DNA from: Azoarcus sp.
Lineage (GTDB): Bacteria; Pseudomonadota; Gammaproteobacteria; Burkholderiales; Rhodocyclaceae
DNA length: 64,000 nucleotides
NCBI GenBank assembly: GCA_030604735.1
Contig: JAUVVG010000013.1
Coordinates: forward strand, 1-64,000
Direction: 5' to 3'
A program made the position numbers and the translations under genes. The notes beneath the pieces are model-generated. The model did not search any database. It was not told where the DNA came from and saw nothing but the letters and a program-made list of their open reading frames with translations. Below are positions 29,870-38,754 of the stretch, in pieces; position 1 is the stretch's first letter, and every line of letters starts with the position of its first letter.

Positions 29870-31228
29870 ATGCGACTTTCGGCCGATCCCACCTCATTAC
29901 CGCTAGACCCCGCCGAGGTAATCAGCGTATCGGACCTGAACCGGTTCGCCCGCCTCCTGCTCGAGCGCAGCTTCCCGCTCCTTCGCATCGCCGGAGAGAT
30001 CTCCAACCTGACCCGTGCTGCCTCCGGACACCTCTATTTCACGCTGAAGGACGACCAGGCCCAGGTCCGCTGCACGATGTGGCGCAACAAGGCGCAACTG
30101 CTCGGCTTTCGACCCGAGAACGGGATGCGGGTCGAAGCGCGTGCGCTGGTCACGCTGTACGAAGCACGCGGCGATTTTCAGCTGGGCATAGAACAGCTCA
30201 GGCAGGCCGGGGCCGGCAACCTGTTCGAAGCCTTTGTGCGCCTCAAGGAAAGACTCGCCGCGGAGGGCCTGTTCGACACCGCGGCCAAGCGCGCGATTCC
30301 GCGCTTTCCCCGACGCATCGGGGTGGTCACGTCAGCCAATGCGGCCGCTCTGCAGGACATAGTCGCGGCGATACGCCGCCGCGCACCCAACATTCCGATC
30401 GTGCTTTACCCGGCGCCGGTACAAGGCGAAGGCGCTGCGGCCTTGCTGGCCGAGGCCGTGCGTACCGCCTCCCGGCGCGCCGCGTCCGATCAGCTTGATG
30501 TGCTGCTGGTCGCGCGCGGAGGCGGCAGCATAGAGGATCTATGGGCTTTCAACGACGAGGCGCTCGCGCGCAGCATACGGGCGTGCCCGGTGCCAGTCAT
30601 CAGCGGAGTCGGTCACGAGACCGACGTCACCATTGCCGACTTTGTCGCCGATCTGCGCGCGGCCACTCCGACCGGCGCGGCCGAACTGGCCAGCGGCGGT
30701 TACTTCGATGCCGCGATTCGCTTGCGCAACCTGGCACGTGAGCTCGGCGGCGCAATGCGGACTCGGCTGAACACCGCCTCGCAGCGCCTGGACCAGAGCG
30801 CGCTGCGTTTGCGCCACCCCAGAGAACGGCTGCAGCGCTCTTCCGAGTCGGTGACCGAACTGGCACGGCGTCTGCGCGCGGCCCAATCACGACGGTCCGA
30901 ACAATCCCGCAGCCGGATCGCGTTTCTCGGCGTTCGCCTGCGCGCGACCCGACCCGACCTGACCCGCCAGAGGACGCAATGCGAGCAGCTCAGCGCAAGA
31001 CTTGCGAAACTGGGTCGGGCGCTCGTCGAGCGACGACGGGAGCAACTCGATGCGCTGGAAACGCATCTTGCGCATCTGGCCCCCACCGCGGTGCTGTCAC
31101 GCGGATACAGCATCACCCGGGATGCCCGGGGCGAAATCCTGCGCTCGACTGCAACCCTGAACATCGGTGACAATATATCGGTCGAGTTGGCCGAAGGCGC
31201 ATTTGCAGCGACCGTTTCGGATACGTAG
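29870..31228 (+). CDS. xseA: Exodeoxyribonuclease VII large subunit
   Basis: A 452-residue protein. It has an N-terminal OB-fold (VISVSDLNRFARLLLE, then GHLYFTLKD), the catalytic core with VVTSANAAALQDI and GGGSIEDLWAFND, ISGVGHETDVTIADFVAD, and a long C-terminal helical region ending in SRGYSITRD. With XseB it degrades single-stranded DNA. The start at ATG 29870 has no clear ribosome site, and a TAAACT -10-like box lies at 29857-29862, so the message could be nearly leaderless. A reading 30 codons longer lacks family similarity. Confidence 0.94.
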   Translation: MRLSADPTSLPLDPAEVISVSDLNRFARLLLERSFPLLRIAGEISNLTRAASGHLYFTLKDDQAQVRCTMWRNKAQLLGFRPENGMRVEARALVTLYEARGDFQLGIEQLRQAGAGNLFEAFVRLKERLAAEGLFDTAAKRAIPRFPRRIGVVTSANAAALQDIVAAIRRRAPNIPIVLYPAPVQGEGAAALLAEAVRTASRRAASDQLDVLLVARGGGSIEDLWAFNDEALARSIRACPVPVISGVGHETDVTIADFVADLRAATPTGAAELASGGYFDAAIRLRNLARELGGAMRTRLNTASQRLDQSALRLRHPRERLQRSSESVTELARRLRAAQSRRSEQSRSRIAFLGVRLRATRPDLTRQRTQCEQLSARLAKLGRALVERRREQLDALETHLAHLAPTAVLSRGYSITRDARGEILRSTATLNIGDNISVELAEGAFAATVSDT

Positions 31229-31285
31229 GCGGCTCCGCTTGGCCGCTGGAGATTCGACGGCCACTCCGGGCGACGACAAGCGATA

Positions 31286-31315
31286 TTGTCAGCGCTCCCA
31301 ATTCCCGACTAGAAT
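31286..31315 (+). promoter_or_regulatory. sodB promoter
   Basis: TTGTCA (31286-31291) and TAGAAT (31310-31315) with an 18-bp spacer form a plausible sigma-70 promoter about 50 bp upstream of the sodB start codon. Confidence 0.6.
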
Positions 31316-31365
31316 AGTCAGGCTTTATACACTCCGGAACCCCGGAATCGATACTGGAGAGATTG

Positions 31366-31953
31366 ATGGAACATACCCTACCCGCACTGCCCTATGCCAA
31401 AGACGCACTCGTACCGCATATTTCGGCCGAGACGCTCGAGTTCCACTACGGCAAGCACCACCAGGCCTATGTGACCAACCTGAACAACCTGATCAAGGGT
31501 ACCGAGTTCGAGAACCTCGACCTCGAGGCGATCGTCAAGAAGGCGCCGGCAGGCGGCATCTACAACAATTCCGCCCAAGTCTGGAATCACACCTTCTTCT
31601 GGAACAGCATGAAGCCGAACGGCGGTGGCGAACCGACCGGCGCGCTGGCCGAAGCGATCAACGCGAAGTGGGGTTCCTTGGAGGACTTCAAGAAGGCCTT
31701 CACCGCTTCGGCTGTCGGCAACTTCGGCTCCGGCTGGACCTGGCTGGTCAAGAAAGCCGACGGTTCGGTGGACATCGTCAACATGGGCGCTGCCGGCACC
31801 CCGCTGACGACCGGTGACACCGCGCTGCTCTGTATCGACGTCTGGGAGCATGCCTATTACATCGACTACCGCAACCGCCGCCCCGACTTCGTCGCGACCT
31901 TCCTGAACAGCCTGGCCAACTGGGACTTCGCGTCGCAGAACTTCGCGGCCTGA
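31366..31953 (+). CDS. sodB: Iron superoxide dismutase
   Basis: A 195-residue cytoplasmic enzyme that dismutates superoxide. Metal ligands lie in [20 protein letters not shown] and DVWEHAYY. The glutamine in AQVWNH, in the N-terminal half, is the iron-type marker. ATG 31366 follows GGAGAG. It lies 137 bp after xseA with its own promoter, and a strong terminator follows at 32178. Confidence 0.96.
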   Translation: MEHTLPALPYAKDALVPHISAETLEFHYGKHHQAYVTNLNNLIKGTEFENLDLEAIVKKAPAGGIYNNSAQVWNHTFFWNSMKPNGGGEPTGALAEAINAKWGSLEDFKKAFTASAVGNFGSGWTWLVKKADGSVDIVNMGAAGTPLTTGDTALLCIDVWEHAYYIDYRNRRPDFVATFLNSLANWDFASQNFAA

Positions 31954-32090
31954 GTGTGCAAGCGTGATGAGCAGGTTCCTTCCCCTTTGAGGTGGAACGA
32001 CAGGATGGGGATGGGTTTCTAGCGGACGCTGCGGAGTCCCCCCATCCCCACCCCAAGCCGTCCAATCGCAAACGTCGCTGGCGAGACCTT

Positions 32091-32160
32091 CCTCTTGAAG
32101 GGCAGGGAGCGTTGCTGTGCCGACTTAAGTGCCATACAGCGTGCACCACTACACTAGCGG
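32091..32160 (+). repeat. Dispersed intergenic repeat, copy 1
   Basis: Core ACTTAAGTGCCATACAGCGT plus GCACCACTACACTAGCGG, preceded by a CCTTCC...AGGGAGCG hairpin-like arm. Shared with copies at 34384-34465 and 60772-60846. It lies in the sodB 3' region before the terminator. Type unknown. Confidence 0.6.
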
Positions 32161-32177
32161 GATCAGCGGGCAGAAGG

Positions 32178-32205
32178 GGCGACCCAGAGGGTCGCCTTTT
32201 CTTTT
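32178..32205 (+). terminator. Rho-independent terminator downstream of sodB
   Basis: GGCGACCC-AGA-GGGTCGCC followed by TTTTCTTTT: an 8-bp perfect stem with a U-tract. It lies 225 bp after the sodB stop codon and 29 bp before truC, so sodB messages probably include the dispersed repeat. Confidence 0.88.
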
Positions 32206-32233
32206 CGTGGTTCGAAACTTGAACAGAGGGTGA

Positions 32234-32956
32234 ATGCTCACCATTCTTCACCTCGACGACCATGTCGTCGCGATCGACAAGCCGTCAGGATTACTGGTAC
32301 ACCGTTCGGCGATCGATCGCCATGAAACACGGTTCGCGGTGCAGTTGCTTCGTGACCAGATCGGTCGGCGCGTCTACCCCGCCCATCGACTCGACAAGGG
32401 CACCTCCGGCATCCTGATCTTCACCTTCGATCCGGTCAGCGCGGCCAGGTTGGGGGCCGCTTTCGCATCCCGCGATGTCCTCAAGCGCTACCTCGCCATC
32501 GTTCGAGGATACCCGCCGGAAGAGGGCCTCATCGATCATCCCCTGTCGCGACAACATGACGATATCGAGCATCGGCCCGACGACGTCTCACACGCCGCCC
32601 AGTCGGCCCTCACCCGCTTCCGTCGTCTGGCCACCGCCGAGTTGCCGCTCCGTGTCGACCGCTATCCCAGCAGCCGCTATGCCTTGCTCGAACTCGAGCC
32701 GGAAACCGGCCGCCGCCATCAGCTGCGACGCCATCTCAAACACGTCTCGCATCCCATCATCGGCGATGCGACCTACGGCAAAGGGCGGCACAACCGTTTA
32801 TTTGTCGAGCGGTTCGGTGTGAACCGGTTGTTGCTGGCATGCACCGAAATGCACCTTTCGCATCCGGAAAGCGGCGACCCTCTGACGATCCGTTGCCCAC
32901 CCTCTGACGATTTTCGCCAGGTCGCGATCGGATTGGGCTGGACGATGGGGCCTTGA
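32234..32956 (+). CDS. truC: tRNA pseudouridine(65) synthase, TruC type
   Basis: A 240-residue RluA-family pseudouridine synthase. The catalytic aspartate is in AHRLDKGTSGIL. LVHRSAIDRHE, YLAIVRGYPPEEG and TGRRHQLRRHLKHVSHPIIG follow the TruC subgroup rather than RluA or RluC. TruC modifies U65 in certain tRNAs. It has the usual length and lacks an S4 domain. A start at 32234 is supported by GAGGGTG upstream. Confidence 0.85.
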   Translation: MLTILHLDDHVVAIDKPSGLLVHRSAIDRHETRFAVQLLRDQIGRRVYPAHRLDKGTSGILIFTFDPVSAARLGAAFASRDVLKRYLAIVRGYPPEEGLIDHPLSRQHDDIEHRPDDVSHAAQSALTRFRRLATAELPLRVDRYPSSRYALLELEPETGRRHQLRRHLKHVSHPIIGDATYGKGRHNRLFVERFGVNRLLLACTEMHLSHPESGDPLTIRCPPSDDFRQVAIGLGWTMGP

Positions 32957-33058
32957 TCGCAGGGTCTCGATCTGCGAGCGCGATCCGCAGCCTTTCATGT
33001 GTCATCGAATCGATGCACAATAGTTGGCTACTCCAGAACAACCAACGGTCGCCACACA

Positions 33059-34135
33059 ATGAACCCCCTGCTTCAAGCCAAGAATGCCGGTCAGCAAATC
33101 TGGTTGGACAATCTCTCGCGTACCTTGTTGAACGAAGGCCAGTTGGCCAGGATGATCACCGAAGACGGTATCGCCGGAATCACCACCAATCCGTCGATCT
33201 TTCACAAGGCGATTGCCGACGGGCGCTACTACGAATCGGATCTGGCCTCGCTCAAGACCGAGGCGATGACGGCCGAAGCACGGTACGAGCGTCTGGTGGT
33301 ACCCGACGTACAGCGTGCCTGCGACCTGATGCGCCCGACTTTCGACGCCAGCGGCGGCTCGGCCGGCTTCGTCAGCCTGGAGGTCTCGCCCGAACTCGCG
33401 CACGATGCTGCCACGACCGTGGAAGCGGGACTTCGCCTGAAGCAGGAAGTCGATCGCAACAACCTCCTGATCAAAGTGCCGGCGACGCCCGCCGGCCTGG
33501 AGGCGATCACCGCGCTGATCGCCCAGGGCATCAGCGTCAATGTCACCCTGATGTTCTCGCTGGCGCATGTGGATGCGGTCGCCAAGGCCTACATCGCCGG
33601 CCTGCGCGACCTGATCGACAACGGGGGCGAACCAGGAAGGGTGATATCGGTCGCCAGCCTCTTCCTCAGCCGGGTCGACACCTTGGTAGATGCGCGCCTC
33701 GAGGGCATGGGCGACACCGTAGCAGCACTGTGGGGCAAGAGCGCAGTCGCGACCGCCAAGCTTGCCTACCAGGCTTACCTGCAGCGTTTCCACGGCCCGG
33801 CTTTCGCCGAGTTCTCCGCAGCGGGCGCACGACCCCAGTTCATGCTGTGGGCCAGCACCGGCACCAAGAATCCGGACTACAGCGACCTGCTCTACGTGGA
33901 ACCTTTGATCGGACCGGAAACGGTCAACACCCTCCCGGACGCCACCCTGGCGGCACTGCGGGACCATGGCAAAGTCGGCAATACGATCGGCAGCGATGTC
34001 GACGCGGCGCGCGCGCAGTATGAAGCCCTTGCCGCAGCCGGAATCGACATGACCGAAGTGGGCGAACAACTCCAGCGTGAAGGCCTGGCGCAATTCGAAA
34101 AAGCCTTCTCCGAGTTGCTGAAACTGACCGCATGA
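33059..34135 (+). CDS. tal: Transaldolase
   Basis: A 358-residue enzyme of the non-oxidative pentose phosphate pathway, transferring a dihydroxyacetone unit. GITTNPSIFHKAI is near the N-terminus. The Schiff-base lysine is in NLLIKVPAT, and ISVNVTLMFS follows. The length fits the longer bacterial (mycobacterial-type) Tal subgroup. ATG 33059 is chosen; a 20-codon upstream extension is not family-like. Confidence 0.93.
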   Translation: MNPLLQAKNAGQQIWLDNLSRTLLNEGQLARMITEDGIAGITTNPSIFHKAIADGRYYESDLASLKTEAMTAEARYERLVVPDVQRACDLMRPTFDASGGSAGFVSLEVSPELAHDAATTVEAGLRLKQEVDRNNLLIKVPATPAGLEAITALIAQGISVNVTLMFSLAHVDAVAKAYIAGLRDLIDNGGEPGRVISVASLFLSRVDTLVDARLEGMGDTVAALWGKSAVATAKLAYQAYLQRFHGPAFAEFSAAGARPQFMLWASTGTKNPDYSDLLYVEPLIGPETVNTLPDATLAALRDHGKVGNTIGSDVDAARAQYEALAAAGIDMTEVGEQLQREGLAQFEKAFSELLKLTA

Positions 34136-34383
34136 GCACTTTGGCGTGCGGGCGGCCTGGCCTCAAACCTGGCGCCCGTCAAAACCGGTGCGGGTGAAAC
34201 GGAGTGGGTGAATCAATCCACCGCGCGACTCGATGACGGCGTCGCCCGAAGTGCGCGCGATCGCCCGTCGACCTGACCGGTCACGGGTGACCCGCGCCTC
34301 GTGCAATGCCCCCTCGCCACGCTCTCAGCTAGTGTATGTAGTGCTACGTTAAGAACGCTTAGGTATGGCGTCGGATGGTGGGC

Positions 34384-34465
34384 TCCTCCCCCTTGTATCT
34401 TGAAAAGGGAGGGCGTTTCGCCATGCAACCTTAAGTGCCACCCTGTGTGCTCCACTGCACGAGCG
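34384..34465 (+). repeat. Dispersed intergenic repeat, copy 2
   Basis: CCTCCCCCTT...AAAAGGGAGGGCG hairpin arm followed by CTTAAGTGCCACCCTGTGTG and CTCCACTGCACGAGCG. It lies between tal and cheA in a 331-bp gap that otherwise holds no gene. A degenerate inverted partner may lie at about 34328-34355. Confidence 0.6.
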
Positions 34466-34466
34466 T

Positions 34467-36368
34467 TCAGTTGGTCAGCGCCGGTTGTTGCTCGCGGATC
34501 AGTTCGCGGCGGGTCACGCCGCGGTTCTCTCCGACACCACTCAGTAGTTCCTTCATGTCCAGGATCAGCACGATCTGACCGTTGGCGAGTGTGGTGACGC
34601 CTGCCACGCCCTTGGGACGGAAGTCGTCCAGCGACTTGATCACCGCGTCCTCGCGGCCGGCAAAGGTGTCCACCGCGAGAATGAAGGATTGCTCGGCGGC
34701 CTGCATCAGCACCCCGTACTGAGGGGTTCGATCCAGCGACCAGCCCAGCAGACCGGCCAAGGGCAGTACCGGAAGCACTTCGCCACGAATGACCATGGTC
34801 GCGCGCCCGCTGACCTCCTGCACCCCACTCGGCTCGATCGGCAGAATCTCCCTGACCATGGACAGCGGCACTGCAAACGGTTGATCCCCCAACCTGACCA
34901 GCAGCACCGGCAGAATCGCCAGCGTCAATGGCAGGCTGATGATGAAGGTTGTTCCCTTGTTGGCCTGGGAGCGGATATCGATCGTGCCATTGAGCTTCTG
35001 GATATTGGTTCGCACCACATCCATGCCGACCCCACGCCCGGACACATCCGACACCTGCTGCGCCATCGAGAAGCCGGGCAGGAACACCAGGTTGTAGCTC
35101 TGGCGCTCGTCCATCGAATTGGCTTCTTCGTCGGTGATCAGGCCCTTTTCCTGGGCCTTTGCCCGCAGGCGCTCGGCGTTCATGCCACGCCCGTCATCGG
35201 CCACCAGAATGATGATGTGATCGCCTTCCTGCTGGGCCTCGAGACGGACTTTGGACTTGGTGGGCTTGCCGTGTGCAATCCGGTCGGCGGTCTCCTCGAC
35301 CCCGTGATCGACCGCATTGCGGATCAGGTGAATGATGGGATCGCCGAGATCCTCGATCATGGTCTTGTCGATCTCGGTTTCTTCGCCCTTCAGTACCAGT
35401 TCGACGTCCTTGCCCAGATTGCGCGCGAGATCGCGCGCAATTCGCGGATACTTCTGGAACAGTCGACCGATCGGCTGCATCCGGGTCTTCATGACCGCGT
35501 TCTGCAGGTCGGAGACCAGCAGATCGAGCTGGCTGACCGCCAGATCGAGTGCATGCAGGGTCTCGCTGTCGTTACGCCCGCTGAGGATGTCGCTGCGCAA
35601 GGCGTTGAGGCGGTTCTTTGTCAGCCCGATTTCGCCGGACAGGTTCAAGACCTGGTCGAGCCGGGCGGTGTCGACCCGTATCGAGGTATCCCGCTGACGC
35701 TCGCCCTCGCGACGCCCAACCGGCGCGGACATCGCGCCCGGCTTGTCTCCGGCACGCCGACCTACCGCGTGCTCGATGATTTGTTCCGGGGTTTGCTTGA
35801 CGACGATCTGGGTAGACTTCGAAGGCGTGGGGGCGGCTTTTTTCTCCGGCTGCCCGGTAACGGCGCCGTGAAGCACGACCCAGTCCGGCCCGCCCGACGA
35901 AGCCTTCGCATCGCTTTTCCCGGCTTGTTTGGGCGGAGGGACCGGGGCCTCGACTTCTCCCCCGCCACCCGAAAGTTCCCCTGCGATCGCGCGCTTGAGC
36001 CTATCGATCAGTCCCGGATCGGCCGGCTTGGGCTGGGAGCCCACTTCGAGCGCGCCGAACATCTCCCTCACCGTCGCCGTCGCTTCCATGATCACATCCA
36101 TGATCTCGGGCGTCAGGCTGAGCTCGGCATTGCGCAGCTTGTCGAACAGGTTCTCGGTCAGGTGGCACAACGTCACCAGCTCGGATGCATTGAGAAAACC
36201 GGCCCCACCCTTGATCGTGTGAAAGCCCCTGAATATCTCGTTGAGCAAGCCCTTGTCGTTGGGCGCACGCTCGAGATCGACCAGCTTGTTATCGACCCCC
36301 GATAGCAGGTCCCCTGCTTCGATCAGGAAATCCTGGAGGAGGTCTTCCATTCCGGCGAAATCACTCAT
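34467..36368 (-). CDS. cheA: Chemotaxis histidine kinase CheA
   Basis: A full-length, 633-residue kinase. Its P1 domain has phospho-acceptor H50 (FHTIKGGAGFL). A Pro/Ala-rich linker without a clear P2 follows, then dimerisation P3 (RLDQVLNLSGEIGLTKNRL). The P4 ATPase has HLIRNAVDHG, VADDGRGM and GRGVGMDVV, and a CheW-like P5 lies at about 490-625. It phosphorylates CheY and CheB-type regulators in response to receptors. It is last in the cheV-cheV-cheY-cheZ-cheA series. Confidence 0.97.
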   Translation of the reverse strand: MSDFAGMEDLLQDFLIEAGDLLSGVDNKLVDLERAPNDKGLLNEIFRGFHTIKGGAGFLNASELVTLCHLTENLFDKLRNAELSLTPEIMDVIMEATATVREMFGALEVGSQPKPADPGLIDRLKRAIAGELSGGGGEVEAPVPPPKQAGKSDAKASSGGPDWVVLHGAVTGQPEKKAAPTPSKSTQIVVKQTPEQIIEHAVGRRAGDKPGAMSAPVGRREGERQRDTSIRVDTARLDQVLNLSGEIGLTKNRLNALRSDILSGRNDSETLHALDLAVSQLDLLVSDLQNAVMKTRMQPIGRLFQKYPRIARDLARNLGKDVELVLKGEETEIDKTMIEDLGDPIIHLIRNAVDHGVEETADRIAHGKPTKSKVRLEAQQEGDHIIILVADDGRGMNAERLRAKAQEKGLITDEEANSMDERQSYNLVFLPGFSMAQQVSDVSGRGVGMDVVRTNIQKLNGTIDIRSQANKGTTFIISLPLTLAILPVLLVRLGDQPFAVPLSMVREILPIEPSGVQEVSGRATMVIRGEVLPVLPLAGLLGWSLDRTPQYGVLMQAAEQSFILAVDTFAGREDAVIKSLDDFRPKGVAGVTTLANGQIVLILDMKELLSGVGENRGVTRRELIREQQPALTN

Positions 36369-36441
36369 GTTCTTCTCGCTTCCTGTCCCCGGTCGGCGCG
36401 GTCCACTACCCCGGCGCCCCCGCTATCACGATCCCCTGGCA

Positions 36442-37317
36442 TCAGAAGCCAAGGCTGTCGAGCAAATCGTCCACTTGCTCTTGTGAGGTCACGACGTCGT
36501 CCCGGTCGCCGGCATTGATGACCGGGCCGTTCATCAGACTGTTCGACTTCGCTACCTTCATGCCCGGGGGCGTCACCTCGATCAAGAGCTTGACCAGTTC
36601 GGTTTCGAGGGTCTGCGCCAGATCGAGCACCTTCTTGATGACCTGCCCGGTCAGATCCTGGAAGTCCTGAGCCATCATGATTTCCATCAGCTGCGCATTG
36701 GTCGCATGGCTGCTGTTCTGGACTTCGCCCAGAAAATTACGTGTTTCACCGGCCAGCGCCTTGAACTCCTCCACCGACAGTTCATTGGCAAAGAGCTTGT
36801 CCCACCGGCCTTCGAGCGTTCGCGCACCGGAAAGCACCTTGTCCTGCAAGGGCTTGGCGATGTCGGTCGCGTTCAGCACACGGCTCGCAGCCTGCTCGGT
36901 CATGACCGCGATGTAGTTGAGACGCTCGCGCGCATCCGGAATCGCATCGACCGCGTCCTTCAACGCATCGTCCCCGCTCAACGCCCTCAAGGTGTCGTGC
37001 ACCTGCCGGGTCATCACGCCGATACGGTTGAAAACCGCTTCTTCGGCGTTCGTGACCAAGTCGGTACGCACTACCTGTGCGGGAGCGGGCTTCTCCACGG
37101 CCGTGGCCGCCCCGCTCGCCTCGTCGCCCTCGAAACTCGCCGCGACCTCGTCGAACAAGGCCTGCAACAATGCGTCGTCCCCGGCTTCGTCATCGACCGG
37201 CGAGTGACTGGAAACGATCTCCATTCCCCGCTTCTCGCCACCCGAGGCGATCTGATCGAACAAGGCCTGCAAATCGTCCGAGTCTCCGGTTTCTTCGTGC
37301 TTCTGATTCTTCGTCAT
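36442..37317 (-). CDS. cheZ: CheY-P phosphatase CheZ
   Basis: A 291-residue protein dominated by a long helical hairpin. The catalytic segment is MMAQDFQDLTGQVIKKV, and the C-terminal CheY-binding peptide is QVDDLLDSLGF. It is longer than enterobacterial CheZ (about 214) because of an acidic N-terminal region. That region carries two related motifs, DDLQALFDQIA (residues 14-24) and ALLQALFDEVA, that look like the C-terminal peptide. It lies between cheY and cheA. Confidence 0.95.
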   Translation of the reverse strand: MTKNQKHEETGDSDDLQALFDQIASGGEKRGMEIVSSHSPVDDEAGDDALLQALFDEVAASFEGDEASGAATAVEKPAPAQVVRTDLVTNAEEAVFNRIGVMTRQVHDTLRALSGDDALKDAVDAIPDARERLNYIAVMTEQAASRVLNATDIAKPLQDKVLSGARTLEGRWDKLFANELSVEEFKALAGETRNFLGEVQNSSHATNAQLMEIMMAQDFQDLTGQVIKKVLDLAQTLETELVKLLIEVTPPGMKVAKSNSLMNGPVINAGDRDDVVTSQEQVDDLLDSLGF

Positions 37318-37364
37318 CCTAAAACTCCTGCTCGATGGTGAGGCTCACCCATGCGAGTGACCGG

Positions 37365-37754
37365 TCATTGACCCATCTTGTCGAAAATCTTCTGCAGTTT
37401 TTCAGCAAGGGTCGCCGATGTGAAGGGTTTGACGATGTAACCGCTCGCGCCCGCCTGGGCCGCAGCGATGATGTTCTCCTTCTTGGCTTCCGCGGTGATC
37501 ATCAAGACCGGGAGATGCTTCAGATGGGGCGCCTTGCGGATGCTTTGCAACAAGGTCAAGCCGTCCATGTTCGGCATGTTCCAGTCGGTCACGACAAAAT
37601 CGAACCCGCCGCTTTCGAGTTTTTGCAGCGCGACGACGCCATCCTCGGCTTCGTCGACATTGGTGAAACCCAGTTCCTTGAGCAAATTGCGAACGATCCG
37701 ACGCATGGTCGAAAAATCATCCACAACGAGAAATTTCATCTTTGGATCGGGCAT
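37365..37754 (-). CDS. cheY: Chemotaxis response regulator CheY
   Basis: A 129-residue single receiver domain with D12/D13, phospho-acceptor D57 ([12 protein letters not shown]), T87 region and K109 (YIVKPFT). It is phosphorylated by CheA, binds the flagellar switch and is dephosphorylated by CheZ, encoded next. A start five codons later (MKFLVV) is also possible. Confidence 0.97.
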   Translation of the reverse strand: MPDPKMKFLVVDDFSTMRRIVRNLLKELGFTNVDEAEDGVVALQKLESGGFDFVVTDWNMPNMDGLTLLQSIRKAPHLKHLPVLMITAEAKKENIIAAAQAGASGYIVKPFTSATLAEKLQKIFDKMGQ

Positions 37755-37791
37755 CCTTTATCTCCGTGTCACCTGACGAACCCTGACGGGG

Positions 37792-38742
37792 TCAGTTCCC
37801 TTTCGCCAGCAGTGGGCGCAAAGTTTCAGCCAAAACGTCGGCGTCGAATTTTGCCACGTAGGCATCCACACCGACTTGTTTTCCCATCGCACGATTCGCT
37901 TCGGAGGAGAGCGAGGAATGCATCACCACCGGAATACCCTCGAAACGCGGATCGGACTTGATCTTGCGTGTCAGCACGTACCCATCCATCTCGGGCATCT
38001 CGGCATCGACCAGGATCACGTCGACTTCCTCACCGACATGGCGTCCGGTGTTGCGGGCATGGGAGGCCATGCCGTCGAGCCGGTTCCAGGCTTCGAGCCC
38101 ATTGACCGCGTACTTGTGCTTGACCCCGAGTTTGTCCAGCACCTCGGTGATCTTGCGCCGCGCGACCGCGGAATCATCGACGAAGAAGACATTGAGATCA
38201 TGCCCGCCCGAAATCGGCGGGATCGCGCCGACGATCGCCTCGCCAAAGGTATTCGACAAGACGGTCTCGACATCCAGAATGGACACCAGCTTGCCGTCGG
38301 GCAACTCGGTGATCGCAGTGATGAAACCGTTCGCGCTGGTCGATACGTTGTCGGGGGCACGCACCTTGTCCCATTCGACCCGCACGATCCGGTCTACATC
38401 CCCCACCAGAAAGCCCAGTGTGCGCTTGCTGTACTCGGTCACCATCATCGAACCCTGGCGTTCGCCCTCTGGGATCGGCAAGCCGAGAATCCTGGCCAGC
38501 GACAGGACCGGTATCACGTTGCCACGCAGCGAGATCAGCCCTTCCACGCCATGCGGCATGTTCGGGGCACGTGTGATGAACGGCGTGTCCGACACCTCAC
38601 GGACCTTGAACACGTTGATGCCGAAGGTCTCTCCGGTGCCGAGCGAAAAAAGGAGGATCTCCATCCGGTTGGAACCGACCAGTCCGGCTCTTGCATCGAC
38701 CGTGTCGAAAGTGTTGCTCTCGACGGCTTTCACATCTGACAT
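37792..38742 (-). CDS. cheV: Chemotaxis coupling protein CheV (copy 1)
   Basis: A 316-residue protein: a CheW-like coupling domain (residues about 25-165, with FGINVFKVREV and GLISLRGNVIPVLSL) fused to a receiver domain with the acceptor aspartate in VILVDAEMPEMDG. CheV links receptors to CheA and adapts when phosphorylated. It follows the second cheV by 12 bp. No cheW is present in the window, so the CheV proteins may carry the coupling role. Confidence 0.95.
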   Translation of the reverse strand: MSDVKAVESNTFDTVDARAGLVGSNRMEILLFSLGTGETFGINVFKVREVSDTPFITRAPNMPHGVEGLISLRGNVIPVLSLARILGLPIPEGERQGSMMVTEYSKRTLGFLVGDVDRIVRVEWDKVRAPDNVSTSANGFITAITELPDGKLVSILDVETVLSNTFGEAIVGAIPPISGGHDLNVFFVDDSAVARRKITEVLDKLGVKHKYAVNGLEAWNRLDGMASHARNTGRHVGEEVDVILVDAEMPEMDGYVLTRKIKSDPRFEGIPVVMHSSLSSEANRAMGKQVGVDAYVAKFDADVLAETLRPLLAKGN

Positions 38743-38754
38743 TGTCGTTTCCTC

